Assembly (NCBI GenBank): GCA_030831165.1
Contig: JAURLP010000012.1
Span: 124,001 to 188,000 of the forward strand
Origin: Gammaproteobacteria bacterium
Lineage (GTDB): Bacteria; Pseudomonadota; Gammaproteobacteria; Pseudomonadales; Pseudohongiellaceae
Direction of reading: 5' to 3'
DNA length: 64,000 nucleotides
Under the pieces are notes generated by a model. It did no database searches, was not told where the DNA came from, and was given only the letters and a program-made list of their open reading frames with translations. Both the position numbers and the translations under genes were made by a program. Positions 45,213-54,742 of the stretch are shown in pieces (the stretch's first letter is position 1; every line of letters begins with the position of its first letter).

Positions 45213-46136
45213 TTAATCGCTAACGATATCCACCTCATTTAGCAATCGTTGTGAATATTCTTCGCCGTGCTTGCCTGAACTATCACTAACTGCTCGTAGG
45301 CGATGATCAGTCACTGCAGGCAAAACCATTTGTACATCTTCAGGCAAAACATGACTGCGCTCATTCATCATGGTCCAGGTTTTCGCGCTACGCACCAAGG
45401 CTATTGCACCGCGGGGAGAAAGCCCAAAACTAAATTTATCATCTTGTCGAGTATATGCAATTAACCTTTGTACATAATCAAGCAAACTATCCGTTGCATG
45501 AACTTTATCTATTTCTTCATGCAACAGTTTAATATCATCAGCTGTAAGGCACTGTTTTAATTGATCCAGCGTAATCCTGGGTTCAGAACTTTGCAGTAGT
45601 TCCCGTTCCGCTTCAGGATCAGGATAACCAATTTTTAAACGCATTAAAAAACGATCAAGCTGGGATTCAGGTAGCGGATAGGTTCCAGCAAAACTCGTTG
45701 GGTTTTGTGTAGCTATCACAAAAAAGGGCTCGGGAAGCTTACGCGTTTCGCCATCCACAGATACCTGGCCTTCTTCCATGGCTTCCAGTAAGGCGCTTTG
45801 GGTTTTGGGCGTTGTTCTGTTGATTTCATCAGCCAGAATTATATTGCTGAATACAGGGCCTGGATGGAATGAAAATTTTGCTAGATTCTGGTCATAAATA
45901 GTGACACCGAGTATATCCGCTGGCAGCAAATCACTGGTAAATTGGACCCGACTGAACTCCAGTCCTAGCACTCTTGCCAAGGCTTGTGACAAGGTGGTTT
46001 TACCCATGCCAGGCTTATCTTCCATCAGCAAGTGGCCGCCAGCCAACAAACAGCATAACGCTAAACGAATCTGTTTTTCCTTACCATAAACTACTTTGCT
46101 GATTTCATTTACAGCATCTTCAATTTTATTTTGCAT
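45213..46136 (-). CDS. MoxR family AAA+ ATPase (second copy)
   Basis: The 307-aa product is an AAA_3 ATPase with Walker A DKPGMGKTTLSQ near residue 40, Walker B IILADEINRTTPKTQSA and the signature EAMEEGQVSVDGETRKLPEPFFVIATQNP. Compared with the first MoxR (GAPGLAKT) the P-loop has a canonical G after the P, so the two copies belong to different MoxR subfamilies. It is the first gene of the operon with DUF58 and TgpA and lies 98 bp after purF on the same strand. Confidence 0.92.
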   Translation of the reverse strand: MQNKIEDAVNEISKVVYGKEKQIRLALCCLLAGGHLLMEDKPGMGKTTLSQALARVLGLEFSRVQFTSDLLPADILGVTIYDQNLAKFSFHPGPVFSNIILADEINRTTPKTQSALLEAMEEGQVSVDGETRKLPEPFFVIATQNPTSFAGTYPLPESQLDRFLMRLKIGYPDPEAERELLQSSEPRITLDQLKQCLTADDIKLLHEEIDKVHATDSLLDYVQRLIAYTRQDDKFSFGLSPRGAIALVRSAKTWTMMNERSHVLPEDVQMVLPAVTDHRLRAVSDSSGKHGEEYSQRLLNEVDIVSD

Positions 46137-46234
46137 ATCTACTTAGGCATCTCGATCATTACCTTGGCAACATTATCACCAATTGTTCGTTTACTATCTT
46201 GACGCATATTCAGCGATAGAAATAAAAATGGACT

Positions 46235-47773
46235 TTATTCATTGTTATGCAAGCCAAGCACTTCTTCCTCCTGGCTGTGTGACTGCAACATTTTCCTGTC
46301 ACTTATCTTGCCATTCTTGGCACGATCATTACGTATGTTTTCAAGTTCCGCCAGATATTCTTTTGAAACATCGTTAGTAACATATACGCCATTAAAAACA
46401 GAACACTCAAAATCCATAGGTAGAATACTGCCTTCAGCACAAGAAGCTATAAGATCCTCCAAATCCTGGAATATCAACCAGTCTGCGCCAATCATTTTTT
46501 GAATTTCTTCTACAGTTTTATCATGCGCAATTAATTCACTGACAGCTGGCATATCAATCCCGTAGACATTTGGGTATCGAACTGGTGGCGCTGCAGAGCA
46601 GAAATAAACTTTTTTTGCACCAGCTTCTCTTGCCATCTCAATTATTTGCCGGCATGTTGTCCCTCGCACAATGGAATCATCAACCAACAAGACATTTTTA
46701 TCCTGAAATTCCAATGGCGCAGCATTTAATTTTTGCTTAACAGATTTCTTTCTTTGGCTTTGCCCCGGCATAATAAATGTTCGACCAATATAGCGATTTT
46801 TAATAAAGCCTTCACGATATTTAACGCCCAAGGAGTTGGCTAATTCTACAGCTGACGTACGACTGGTATCAGGGATAGGTATTACGACATCTATATCGTG
46901 ATCAGGCCGTTCCCGTTTAATTTTTTCGGCCAGTTTTTCGCCCATACGCAAGCGGGATTTATAAACAGAAATACCGTCCATTAAGGAGTCTGGACGTGCA
47001 AAATATACATGTTCAAAAATACAGGGGTTTAGACTGACATCATCAGCACAAATTTTAGTGCTAAGATTACCCTCTTGATCTATATAAACAGCTTCTCCAG
47101 GAGCCACATCCCTGATTAATTTAAAGCCTTGAGAATCAAGAGCAACACTTTCGGAAGCCAGCATATACTCAACACCTTTGCGGGTGCGTTTTTCTCCAAA
47201 AACTAAAGGTCGTATCCCGTGCTTATCTCTAAACCCCACTATGCCGTAACCTACTAACATAGCAACAGCAGCATATGCACCGCGACAACGCTTGTGAACA
47301 CCTCGTATCGCAGTAAAAACATCTTCAGCAGTTGGCTTGATTTTATGGAGCTGCTGTAATTCATGTGCAAAGACATTTAACAAGACTTCTGAATCTGAAT
47401 CAGTATTCAGGTGCCTCAGGTCATCCTTAAAAATATCATCACTCAATTCTTTGGCATTAGTTAAATTTCCGTTATGAGCAAGGCTAATGCCATAAGGCGA
47501 ATTCACATAAAGCGGTTGGGCTTGTGCAGGTCCAGAACTCCCGGCGGTAGGATATCTAACATGACCAATTCCCATATTCCCAGTCAGGTTCCGCATATGA
47601 CTGGAGCGAAAAACATCACGGACAAGGCCATTGTCTTTTCGCAAATTTAATTTGCCATGTTCGCTGGTTACAATACCAGCAGCGTCCTGACCCCGATGCT
47701 GCAGTACGGTCAGGCTGTCATACAAGGTCAAATTAACATTAGACTTGCCAACAATGCCAACTAATCCACACAT
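46235..47773 (-). CDS. purF: Amidophosphoribosyltransferase
   Basis: PurF makes phosphoribosylamine from PRPP and glutamine, the first step of purine synthesis. The 512-aa product starts MCGLVGIVG, where Cys2 becomes the N-terminal nucleophile of the glutaminase domain. RHRGQD-like [10 protein letters not shown] and [13 protein letters not shown] follow; the PRPP loop is [13 protein letters not shown] near residue 365. It follows cvpA, the conserved order. The C-terminal tail (from about 490) is polar. Confidence 0.96.
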   Translation of the reverse strand: MCGLVGIVGKSNVNLTLYDSLTVLQHRGQDAAGIVTSEHGKLNLRKDNGLVRDVFRSSHMRNLTGNMGIGHVRYPTAGSSGPAQAQPLYVNSPYGISLAHNGNLTNAKELSDDIFKDDLRHLNTDSDSEVLLNVFAHELQQLHKIKPTAEDVFTAIRGVHKRCRGAYAAVAMLVGYGIVGFRDKHGIRPLVFGEKRTRKGVEYMLASESVALDSQGFKLIRDVAPGEAVYIDQEGNLSTKICADDVSLNPCIFEHVYFARPDSLMDGISVYKSRLRMGEKLAEKIKRERPDHDIDVVIPIPDTSRTSAVELANSLGVKYREGFIKNRYIGRTFIMPGQSQRKKSVKQKLNAAPLEFQDKNVLLVDDSIVRGTTCRQIIEMAREAGAKKVYFCSAAPPVRYPNVYGIDMPAVSELIAHDKTVEEIQKMIGADWLIFQDLEDLIASCAEGSILPMDFECSVFNGVYVTNDVSKEYLAELENIRNDRAKNGKISDRKMLQSHSQEEEVLGLHNNE

Positions 47774-47815
47774 GCTATACCTCTATTTAGATTCACCTTA
47801 TTATCAACTGACTCA

Positions 47816-48382
47816 TTATTCAGTATTTGAAAATATTTCATTTACTGCGCTGGGATCTATTTCATTTGGGTCTATTAATGAGGGATCAATTAGTGATGAA
47901 TCAACAGCAGGAGCTGTCAACTCATAATCAGCTAATTCCGCAACATTTTCTAATACGACCATCATATAAGGCACCAAGACTGAATCCTGATACCAGGGCT
48001 GGCTAAACTCAAAAGGTGTGGTTAAAAATAACACCAGCAATACAATTATCATTCCTCTTAGTACACCAAAAAGAGAACCCAGGACTCTATCAACACCTTT
48101 GAGCCCTATAGCCGTACTTAACTTTGACATAAAGTTACCCAGCAGTGTGCCCACAAACATAACCAGGATAAATAAAATTGCTGAAGCCAGAACTCTTCGG
48201 ACAGTGGCATTATCCAACACATTAGTCATTAGATCAGCCAGCGGCGTACTGAAAAAGCCTGCAACAAAAACGGCAGCTACCCAAGCCAGCAAGGAAAAAG
48301 CCTCTTTTACCAAACCTCGCCATAGTCCAAACAACATGGAAATAGCAATAACAATGAGAATACTGATATCAGCGACAGTCAC
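47816..48382 (-). CDS. cvpA: CvpA family membrane protein
   Basis: The 188-aa product has four predicted membrane helices (about 4-22, 26-48, 65-85, 103-123) and the CvpA opening DISILIVIAISMLFGLWRGLVKEAFSL. CvpA is needed for colicin V production and biofilm growth in enteric bacteria; its biochemical role is unclear. The start is a GTG with GGGGA upstream. It lies between dedD and purF as in E. coli. The acidic C-terminal 60 residues repeat SLIDPSLIDPNEIDPS. Confidence 0.9.
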   Translation of the reverse strand: MTVADISILIVIAISMLFGLWRGLVKEAFSLLAWVAAVFVAGFFSTPLADLMTNVLDNATVRRVLASAILFILVMFVGTLLGNFMSKLSTAIGLKGVDRVLGSLFGVLRGMIIVLLVLFLTTPFEFSQPWYQDSVLVPYMMVVLENVAELADYELTAPAVDSSLIDPSLIDPNEIDPSAVNEIFSNTE

Positions 48383-48393
48383 ACTTTCCCCAT

Positions 48394-48966
48394 TTACTGA
48401 TTGGCGTCATCAATATTGAAATCAACAATAAGAGCTTCCAGATTAAAAGCTCTTGATAGTTCATTGCGCAAGGTCTCAGCTTCAGCAGGCGTAACCACAG
48501 GCCCTACTAAAACAGCAGTCAACTCACCCTGACTAGTAGATAGGAGATCACTATAAGCCCTGTAACCCTGATCAAGTAACTCTGCAATCAAGGCTTCAGC
48601 ATTGGCCCTGTCTCCAAATAATCCCATTCGAACACTCCAGGCTTGGGGTAATCCATTTGCATCCAGTTCTGGAAACTGTTGAGAAGTATTCTGTTCAATC
48701 TCGCTGATATCAACAGGGATTGCATCAACTACAAGTACCTCTACTTCTGATTCAGTATCGATACGCAAATCATCAGTATCACTAAGAATTACGGGTCTTT
48801 CAGGTTCAAGCGCTAAAGGTTCAGGGAATGAAGGAGCGTTGGGAATAACAATGTTCATTTCAGGTGGAGAGACCCCTTCTCCATCCAATAAAATCGGAAG
48901 AAAAATGATGGCAAGACAACCAAGCACTATTGCTCCAACAAGTCTTTGTTTCATTGCTTGGTTCAA
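48394..48966 (-). CDS. dedD: SPOR domain protein, DedD-like
   Basis: The 190-aa product has a single N-terminal membrane helix (about 7-26, LVGAIVLGCLAIIFLPILLDGEG), a Pro- and Glu-rich linker and a C-terminal SPOR domain (about 108-186, AWSVRMGLFGDRANAEALIAEL, AVLVGPVVTPAEAETLRNEL) that binds denuded septal glycan. DedD acts at the division septum. The start is a TTG overlapping the folC stop (TTGA), supported by GGAG five bases upstream; the ATG four codons later lacks a ribosome site. Confidence 0.87.
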   Translation of the reverse strand: MNQAMKQRLVGAIVLGCLAIIFLPILLDGEGVSPPEMNIVIPNAPSFPEPLALEPERPVILSDTDDLRIDTESEVEVLVVDAIPVDISEIEQNTSQQFPELDANGLPQAWSVRMGLFGDRANAEALIAELLDQGYRAYSDLLSTSQGELTAVLVGPVVTPAEAETLRNELSRAFNLEALIVDFNIDDANQ

Positions 48967-50219
48967 ATCAACTCCAAAACAGCGGCTACAGTATAAAATG
49001 ATCCAGTGACCAGTAACACCTCATTAGCCTGCATGTCCTGCTCAGCCTTATGAAATGCTTCCCGCACAGATCTAAACTCAGAGACAGTATTATGTGCAGA
49101 AATTTGCAACTCATTATATAGTATTTTCGCTTGAGAACCTCTGCTGTTTTCAAGACTCGCAACATACCAGGAGCAGGAAATTTCTTGTAGCCTCCTCAAG
49201 GTTTGACCAATATCTTTATCAGATAACATTGCTATTACAATACGGACTGTTTTGAGAGGGAAGTAGCGCTTCATGCTTTCAGCTAAATGCTCAGCTGCAT
49301 GCGGGTTATGGGCGACATCAAGAACCAGGGGATATCCTCTGTCAAAAATTTGGAAGCGGCCAGCTAATTTGGCTTGACCTAAACCGATAGCGAGATTTTC
49401 GCCAGATGTCTCAAAACCTAAAAGGAGCATAGCTTGCATGGCCAGCGCAGCATTAGAGGGAAAAAAATTAAACAAGGAGGGTGAATCCACTTTAACTTCA
49501 AGGCTGTACTGCTTGTAATCGCTATCCCTGCCCTGCCAGACCCAGTGCTTATCAGAATTGTGCCAATCAAACTCCCTGCCCAAGAGGTAAAGTTGGGCAT
49601 GCAAGTGCTTTACTCGAGTGATTAATGACTCAGGAATATTTTTTTCACCAAAAATAACAGGCTTATCTTGTCTGATTACACCGGCTTTTTCAAAAGCAAT
49701 TTTCTCACGAGTTTCCCCAAGCCACTCTGTATGATCCAATGCGATATTGGTAATAATTGCCAAGTCAGCATCGATTATATTGACTGCATCCAAACGCCCA
49801 CCCAGACCAACTTCCAGAATAATGTAATCAAGCTTTGTTTCCGCAAAAATCAGCAGTGCCGCTAAAGTCCCAAATTCAAAATAGGTCAGACTAGTATTTT
49901 CTCGGGCCTTTTCAATACGAGAAAACGCCTGACACAAGGATGAGTCATCAATATTGCTTCCATTGATGCTGATTCTCTCGTTGTATTGCAATAGGTGTGG
50001 AGAAGAATAGCGCCCTGTGCGCTTACCTGCTGATAGCAGAAGACTCTCTAAAAAGCTTGAGGTTGAGCCTTTGCCGTTGGTTCCTGCAACAGTAATGACC
50101 GTTGTAGAACTGAAATCTAAATTGAGCTTATCTGCTACTGCACTGACTCTTTCCAGACCGAGTTCAATCTCAGCCGGGTGCAAGGTTTCAAGATAAGTAA
50201 GCCATTCAGCTAAGCTCAT
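48963..50219 (-). CDS. folC: Folylpolyglutamate synthase/dihydrofolate synthase
   Basis: FolC adds L-glutamate to dihydropteroate and to folates. The 418-aa Mur-ligase-like product has the ATP loop TVAGTNGKGSTSSFLE, SSPHLLQYNERI, LEVGLGGRLDAVN and DVAHNPHAAEHLAESM. The frame begins at a TTG (50234), but the family N-terminus aligns with MSLAEWLTYLETLHP, so I use the ATG at 50219. It is located between accD and dedD, the conserved order. Confidence 0.94.
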   Translation of the reverse strand: MSLAEWLTYLETLHPAEIELGLERVSAVADKLNLDFSSTTVITVAGTNGKGSTSSFLESLLLSAGKRTGRYSSPHLLQYNERISINGSNIDDSSLCQAFSRIEKARENTSLTYFEFGTLAALLIFAETKLDYIILEVGLGGRLDAVNIIDADLAIITNIALDHTEWLGETREKIAFEKAGVIRQDKPVIFGEKNIPESLITRVKHLHAQLYLLGREFDWHNSDKHWVWQGRDSDYKQYSLEVKVDSPSLFNFFPSNAALAMQAMLLLGFETSGENLAIGLGQAKLAGRFQIFDRGYPLVLDVAHNPHAAEHLAESMKRYFPLKTVRIVIAMLSDKDIGQTLRRLQEISCSWYVASLENSRGSQAKILYNELQISAHNTVSEFRSVREAFHKAEQDMQANEVLLVTGSFYTVAAVLELI

Positions 50220-50246
50220 AAGCTTGCTACTCAATGAACAGAAATA

Positions 50247-51119
50247 TTAACTTGCCTGAACACTATAGCTATGCATGAATTTTGTAATTAGAGAATACAG
50301 TTTGTCTCGCATATCCTTGCGATGCACAATCATATCAATGGCTCCATGTGCTAGTAAAAACTCGGAACGCTGAAAGCCTTCGGGTAAGTTTTCACGTACA
50401 GTTTGTCTGATTACATCCTGTCCGGCAAAACCTATGAGAGCATTTGGCTCAGCGACATTTATATCTCCCAGCATGGCAAGGCTTGCTGATACCCCTCCAT
50501 ATACAGGGTCGACCAAAACCGAGATGTAAAGCAGTCCATTTTGCTTCATACGCTCCAATGCTGCTGAGGTTTTTGGCATCTGCATTAGAGAAACAAGTGC
50601 TTCCTGCATGCGTGCGCCCCCGCTGGTTGCGAAACAAACCAAGGGAAGGTTTTCTTCAAGGCACTTATTAACCGCTATAACAAACTTTTCGCCAACAACT
50701 GAGCCCATTGAGCCGCCAATAAAACCGAATTCAAAAGCAACGACCACTAGGGGCTGCCCTTTTAATTTTCCTTGCATAACAACCAAGGCATCATTTTCAC
50801 CTGTTGCTTTTTTTGCAGCGACTAAGCGATCTTTATATTTTTTTAGGTCTTTAAATTTCAGAATGTCATGTGGCTCTATATCTTTACCTAATTCGACTCG
50901 ATCTTCCGGATCCAGAAAGATATCGATACGGCGACGGGCCGATATCCGTAGGTGATGATCACATTTTGGGCAAATATCTTTATTTTCAGCTAAATTTGAA
51001 CTGTAAAGGACAGCATCACAACGTGGACATTTTTTCCACAAACCTTCAGGAATATTTCTACTCTTGACTTCAGTGTCCGTTTTAATCTTTGAAGGCAGGA
51101 TTTTATTAATCCAACTCAT
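50247..51119 (-). CDS. accD: Acetyl-CoA carboxylase carboxyltransferase subunit beta
   Basis: AccD with AccA transfers the carboxyl group from biotin to acetyl-CoA, giving malonyl-CoA for the fab genes. The 290-aa product has the four-Cys zinc ribbon ([19 protein letters not shown], residues about 31-54) and the crotonase-like core with [19 protein letters not shown] and [16 protein letters not shown]. Length matches E. coli AccD (304 aa). The trpA gene lies 24 bp upstream. Confidence 0.96.
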   Translation of the reverse strand: MSWINKILPSKIKTDTEVKSRNIPEGLWKKCPRCDAVLYSSNLAENKDICPKCDHHLRISARRRIDIFLDPEDRVELGKDIEPHDILKFKDLKKYKDRLVAAKKATGENDALVVMQGKLKGQPLVVVAFEFGFIGGSMGSVVGEKFVIAVNKCLEENLPLVCFATSGGARMQEALVSLMQMPKTSAALERMKQNGLLYISVLVDPVYGGVSASLAMLGDINVAEPNALIGFAGQDVIRQTVRENLPEGFQRSEFLLAHGAIDMIVHRKDMRDKLYSLITKFMHSYSVQAS

Positions 51120-51143
51120 AACGTCAGCATCCTTAAAAAAGCT

Positions 51144-51959
51144 TTACTTATTATCAAGTCCTATTCGCATTTGTGCAATTAATTCAATATGCTTAAACAA
51201 CTCATCGCGACTATAGTCATAATCATCTTTTAATTCTGCAATAAGATTTACCAAAGCGCTACCCACAACAATCGCATCTGCCAGCCCACCTAACTTGGTG
51301 GCTGTATCAACATCTTTAATGCCGAAACCAATACCAATAGGCAATCCACAATAAGATTTAAGAAGGTTTACATTGGTGCGTACAGAATCAATATCCAAAT
51401 GTGAGGCACCAGTGACGCCTTTTAAAGAAACATAGTACACATAACCTGAACTCAACTCACAAATTTTTCGGGCCCTTTCTTCCCGGGTTGTCGGCGCAAC
51501 CAAAAAAATACAATCCAGTACAGAACGATGAATAATCTGCAAAAACTCATGTGCTTCTTCCGGTGGCATATCCACCACCAAAACGCCATCGACTCCGGAA
51601 GCGATAGCTGCATCAGTGAACTTTTGGTAGCCCATGCACTCTATTGGGTTTAAATATCCCATTAACACTACCGGGGTATTCTGATTTTCTTGCCGAAAGC
51701 GCTTAACTAAGGCCAACACATCCTTCAATCTGGTATGTTTGGCCAGCGAACGTTCAACCGCTCTTTGAATAACGGGCCCATCAGAAGACGGATCACTAAA
51801 GGGATAACCTAGCTCAATAATATCAGCACCGGCCTTAACTAGAGCATGCATAAGATTCAAAGTGCATTCTAGGTTGGGATCTCCAGCGGTGAGGTAAGGA
51901 ATAAACCCTTTTTTATTTTGACTCTTTAGCTGTTTAAAACAATTCTCTATTCGACTCAT
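51144..51959 (-). CDS. trpA: Tryptophan synthase subunit alpha
   Basis: TrpA cleaves indole-3-glycerol phosphate to indole, which is channelled to TrpB. The 271-aa TIM-barrel product has the catalytic Glu in ELGYPFSDPSSDGP and the Asp in that same loop, the phosphate-binding GIGFGIKD, and the flexible loop VAPTTREER. It follows trpB by 40 bp. Confidence 0.95.
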   Translation of the reverse strand: MSRIENCFKQLKSQNKKGFIPYLTAGDPNLECTLNLMHALVKAGADIIELGYPFSDPSSDGPVIQRAVERSLAKHTRLKDVLALVKRFRQENQNTPVVLMGYLNPIECMGYQKFTDAAIASGVDGVLVVDMPPEEAHEFLQIIHRSVLDCIFLVAPTTREERARKICELSSGYVYYVSLKGVTGASHLDIDSVRTNVNLLKSYCGLPIGIGFGIKDVDTATKLGGLADAIVVGSALVNLIAELKDDYDYSRDELFKHIELIAQMRIGLDNK

Positions 51960-51999
51960 TCAGCTTAAAACCTACATATAAACACTAGCGATAAGGATA

Positions 52000-53217
52000 T
52001 TAGACTTCAATTCCATCAATCTGGGCCACAGTATGCATATCTTTATCACCCCGTCCAGACAAGTTAATGACCATTATGTGATCTCTTGGCAGCCCAGGTG
52101 CTTCTTTCATGGCATATGCAATAGCATGACTTGATTCCAGGGCAGGAATAATACCTTCCTTCCGGGTTAAAAACCGGAATGCCTCCAGAGCTTCACTATC
52201 CGTAACCGCCGTATATTCAGCACGTTTAATATCTTTCAGCCAAGCATGCTCCGGGCCGACTCCTGGGTAGTCAAGTCCAGCTGAAACTGAGTGGGTTTCA
52301 AGAATTTGTCCATCTTCGTCATTCATTAGATAGGTTCTATTTCCATGCAATACCCCTGGGGCTCCTCTATTAAGCGGTGCAGCATGCTTTCCAGTATCCA
52401 GGCCAAAACCTCCGGCTTCGACGCCGATCATTCGAACGCCCTCATCCTTTAAGAAGGGATAAAACAAACCTATTGCATTGGAGCCGCCACCGACACACGC
52501 AACTAGGGAATCAGGCAAGCGCCCGCATCGATCCAGCGACTGCTGTCTGGCTTCACGCCCTATAACAGACTGAAAGTCCCGCACTAACATTGGATATGGA
52601 TGGGGGCCTGCAACTGTACCGATAATATAGTAAGTGCTATCCACGTTAGTTGCCCAATCGCGTAGGGCTTCATTCATGGCATCTTTAAGGGTCTTTGAAC
52701 CGGAATCAACCTCCACTACCCTTGCTCCTAGTAATTTCATACGGTAAACATTAGCGGCCTGACGCTTGGTATCTTCTGAACCCATAAAAACATGGCATTC
52801 GAGGCCTAATCTAGCTGCAACCGTTGCAGTTGCAACACCGTGCTGACCTGCACCGGTTTCAGCAATGATACGGGTTTTACCCATAGCTTTTGCTAATAAT
52901 GCCTGACCAATGGTGTTGTTGACCTTGTGTGCACCGGTATGATTTAAATCTTCACGTTTTAAATAAATTTGAGCGCCACCTAAAGCCTCTGTCATGCCTT
53001 TAGCATGATAAAGTGGCGATGGCCTTCCTACGTAATGAGTTAAATCGTTATGGAATTCCTCCCAGAAAGCTTCGTCTTTTTTAAATTTCTCATATACCCT
53101 GGTTAATTCTTCAAGAGCAGGCATCAGGGTTTCGCCAACAAAAATGCCTCCATAAATACCAAAATGCCCATGCTCATCAGGCCCATCATAAAGTTGCTCT
53201 TTTAATAATTCAGACAC
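52000..53217 (-). CDS. trpB: Tryptophan synthase subunit beta
   Basis: TrpB condenses indole and serine with PLP. The 405-aa product has the PLP lysine in HTGAHKVNN, the substrate loop ETGAGQHG, the cofactor phosphate motif GGGSNAIG, and [17 protein letters not shown]. The start is a GTG two bases after the trpF stop; GAGGTGG within the trpF end acts as the ribosome site. TrpB1-type sequence, partner of the adjacent trpA. Confidence 0.96.
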   Translation of the reverse strand: MSELLKEQLYDGPDEHGHFGIYGGIFVGETLMPALEELTRVYEKFKKDEAFWEEFHNDLTHYVGRPSPLYHAKGMTEALGGAQIYLKREDLNHTGAHKVNNTIGQALLAKAMGKTRIIAETGAGQHGVATATVAARLGLECHVFMGSEDTKRQAANVYRMKLLGARVVEVDSGSKTLKDAMNEALRDWATNVDSTYYIIGTVAGPHPYPMLVRDFQSVIGREARQQSLDRCGRLPDSLVACVGGGSNAIGLFYPFLKDEGVRMIGVEAGGFGLDTGKHAAPLNRGAPGVLHGNRTYLMNDEDGQILETHSVSAGLDYPGVGPEHAWLKDIKRAEYTAVTDSEALEAFRFLTRKEGIIPALESSHAIAYAMKEAPGLPRDHIMVINLSGRGDKDMHTVAQIDGIEV

Positions 53218-53219
53218 GA

Positions 53220-53858
53220 CTAACCACCTCGATTGACCTCATAAACAAAATTACGGATTTTTTCTGCCACCTTTATGCCTGGACTTTCTTCTACGCCAGA
53301 ACTGACATCCACCGCATAAGGCTTAAGTAATTGCACAGCTTCATTAACATTGTCCTGATCTAATCCTCCCGCCAAGATAATGGCCGGCATATTGTCTTGA
53401 TCAAGATCTTGCAACAAGGACCAGTCGAAAGTCTCGCCTGTGCCGCCTGCTAAATCCGGATGCCAGGCATCAATTAAAATAGCGGCCGCGTTCTTGTACT
53501 GCGAGATTAGTTTGGCAATATCTGTACCTGGCTTTATACGTAGCGCTTTGATATATGGTTTTGAAAATTGTCTACAATAACTTTCATCTTCATTTCCATG
53601 AAATTGCAAATAATCCAGGTCAACCTTAGCTAGAGCATTTGTCACCTCATCGACCCTGGCATCAACAAAAAGGCCCACTTTACTCACAAAAGCAGGCAAG
53701 TGTTGGACCAAATTCTGAGCCTGATCGATTGACACGTATCTGGGGCTGGGTTGATAAAAAACCAAACCCAGCGCATCCACCCCGCAACTTACTGCTGCAA
53801 AAGCATCTTCCCGGCGAGTAATGCCACATATTTTAATTCGAGTTCTAGTAATATTCAT
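53220..53858 (-). CDS. trpF: Phosphoribosylanthranilate isomerase
   Basis: TrpF isomerises phosphoribosylanthranilate in tryptophan synthesis. The 212-aa product has the catalytic Cys in [38 protein letters not shown] and the catalytic Asp in [12 protein letters not shown]. The frame starts at 53888, but family length and alignment favour the ATG at 53858. trpF-trpB-trpA form the local trp unit; trpEGDC are not in the window. Confidence 0.94.
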   Translation of the reverse strand: MNITRTRIKICGITRREDAFAAVSCGVDALGLVFYQPSPRYVSIDQAQNLVQHLPAFVSKVGLFVDARVDEVTNALAKVDLDYLQFHGNEDESYCRQFSKPYIKALRIKPGTDIAKLISQYKNAAAILIDAWHPDLAGGTGETFDWSLLQDLDQDNMPAIILAGGLDQDNVNEAVQLLKPYAVDVSSGVEESPGIKVAEKIRNFVYEVNRGG

Positions 53859-53905
53859 GGGAGTAGCGACTGAAAATAAGCGCAGCATTCTAGCAAATAA
53901 TACTG

Positions 53906-54742
53906 CTAAGAGCTTTTAAAAAATGGAAAAACCCAAGGAGCCGCGGGTAATTCATATTTTTCTGGGTATTCAACCTCTAACAAATATAGCCCATCAGGAG
54001 GCGCCGTTATTCCGCCCTCGCGCCGGTCTTTCTGTGCCAGCAGGTGCTTCACCCAATCGGGTTTACGCTGCCCTTCACCGACTTCGAGCAATACGCCTAC
54101 AATATTACGTACCATATGTAATAAAAAAGCATTTGCTTTTATATCCACTATTACAAAATTACCAAACCTATCTACCTTAATATGACTAATATTACGCATG
54201 GGCGTATTTGACTGGCACCCAGCTCCACGAAAGCTGCTAAAATCTTGTTCGCCGAGCAAATGCTGTGCGGCTTCATGCATAAGCCTCTCATTAAGCGGGA
54301 AATAATGTGATTTAACCTGGCCCTGTAATAAGGCACTTGGGATATTGTTATTATGAATAAGATAGCAATACCGCCTGCTTAAGGCAGAAAATCGGGCATG
54401 AAAGTCTGGATCAACCTGCTTAGCCCAACGAACCACTACCGTATTCGGTAAAAGTGCGTTACACCCCTTTACCCAGGCTTTTAAGGGTCTTTCGTTTGAT
54501 GTTTCAAAGTGAACAATTTGGGCGCTGGCATGTACCCCTTTATCAGTACGCCCAGCACAAAAGACTTTAATAGTTTGATCAGCCACTTTTGAAACCGCTG
54601 ATTCAAGAGTCTCCTGTACTGTAGAGACAGCTTCAGCTTTCTGGGCTTGCCAGCCATTAAAATCCGTGCCCTGATATTCAACACAAAGTGCTATACGACT
54701 GGCACTAGAGAGGCCTATTTCAGAACTTATGAAACACCCCAT
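53906..54742 (-). CDS. truA: tRNA pseudouridine(38-40) synthase
   Basis: TruA modifies uridines 38-40 in the anticodon arm of many tRNAs. The 278-aa product has the catalytic Asp in CAGRTDKGVHASAQIVHF, the conserved YQGTDFNGWQAQ and SFRGAGCQSNTPMR, and FLLHMVRNIVGVLLEVG. Its ATG lies 16 bp inside the end of fimV, so the two are coupled, the standard fimV-truA order. Confidence 0.95.
   Translation of the reverse strand: MGCFISSEIGLSSASRIALCVEYQGTDFNGWQAQKAEAVSTVQETLESAVSKVADQTIKVFCAGRTDKGVHASAQIVHFETSNERPLKAWVKGCNALLPNTVVVRWAKQVDPDFHARFSALSRRYCYLIHNNNIPSALLQGQVKSHYFPLNERLMHEAAQHLLGEQDFSSFRGAGCQSNTPMRNISHIKVDRFGNFVIVDIKANAFLLHMVRNIVGVLLEVGEGQRKPDWVKHLLAQKDRREGGITAPPDGLYLLEVEYPEKYELPAAPWVFPFFKSS

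Noticed and set aside
53859-53888. Ten-residue N-terminal extension of TrpF
   Set aside because: Not conserved in the family; the ATG at 53858 aligns with known TrpF starts.
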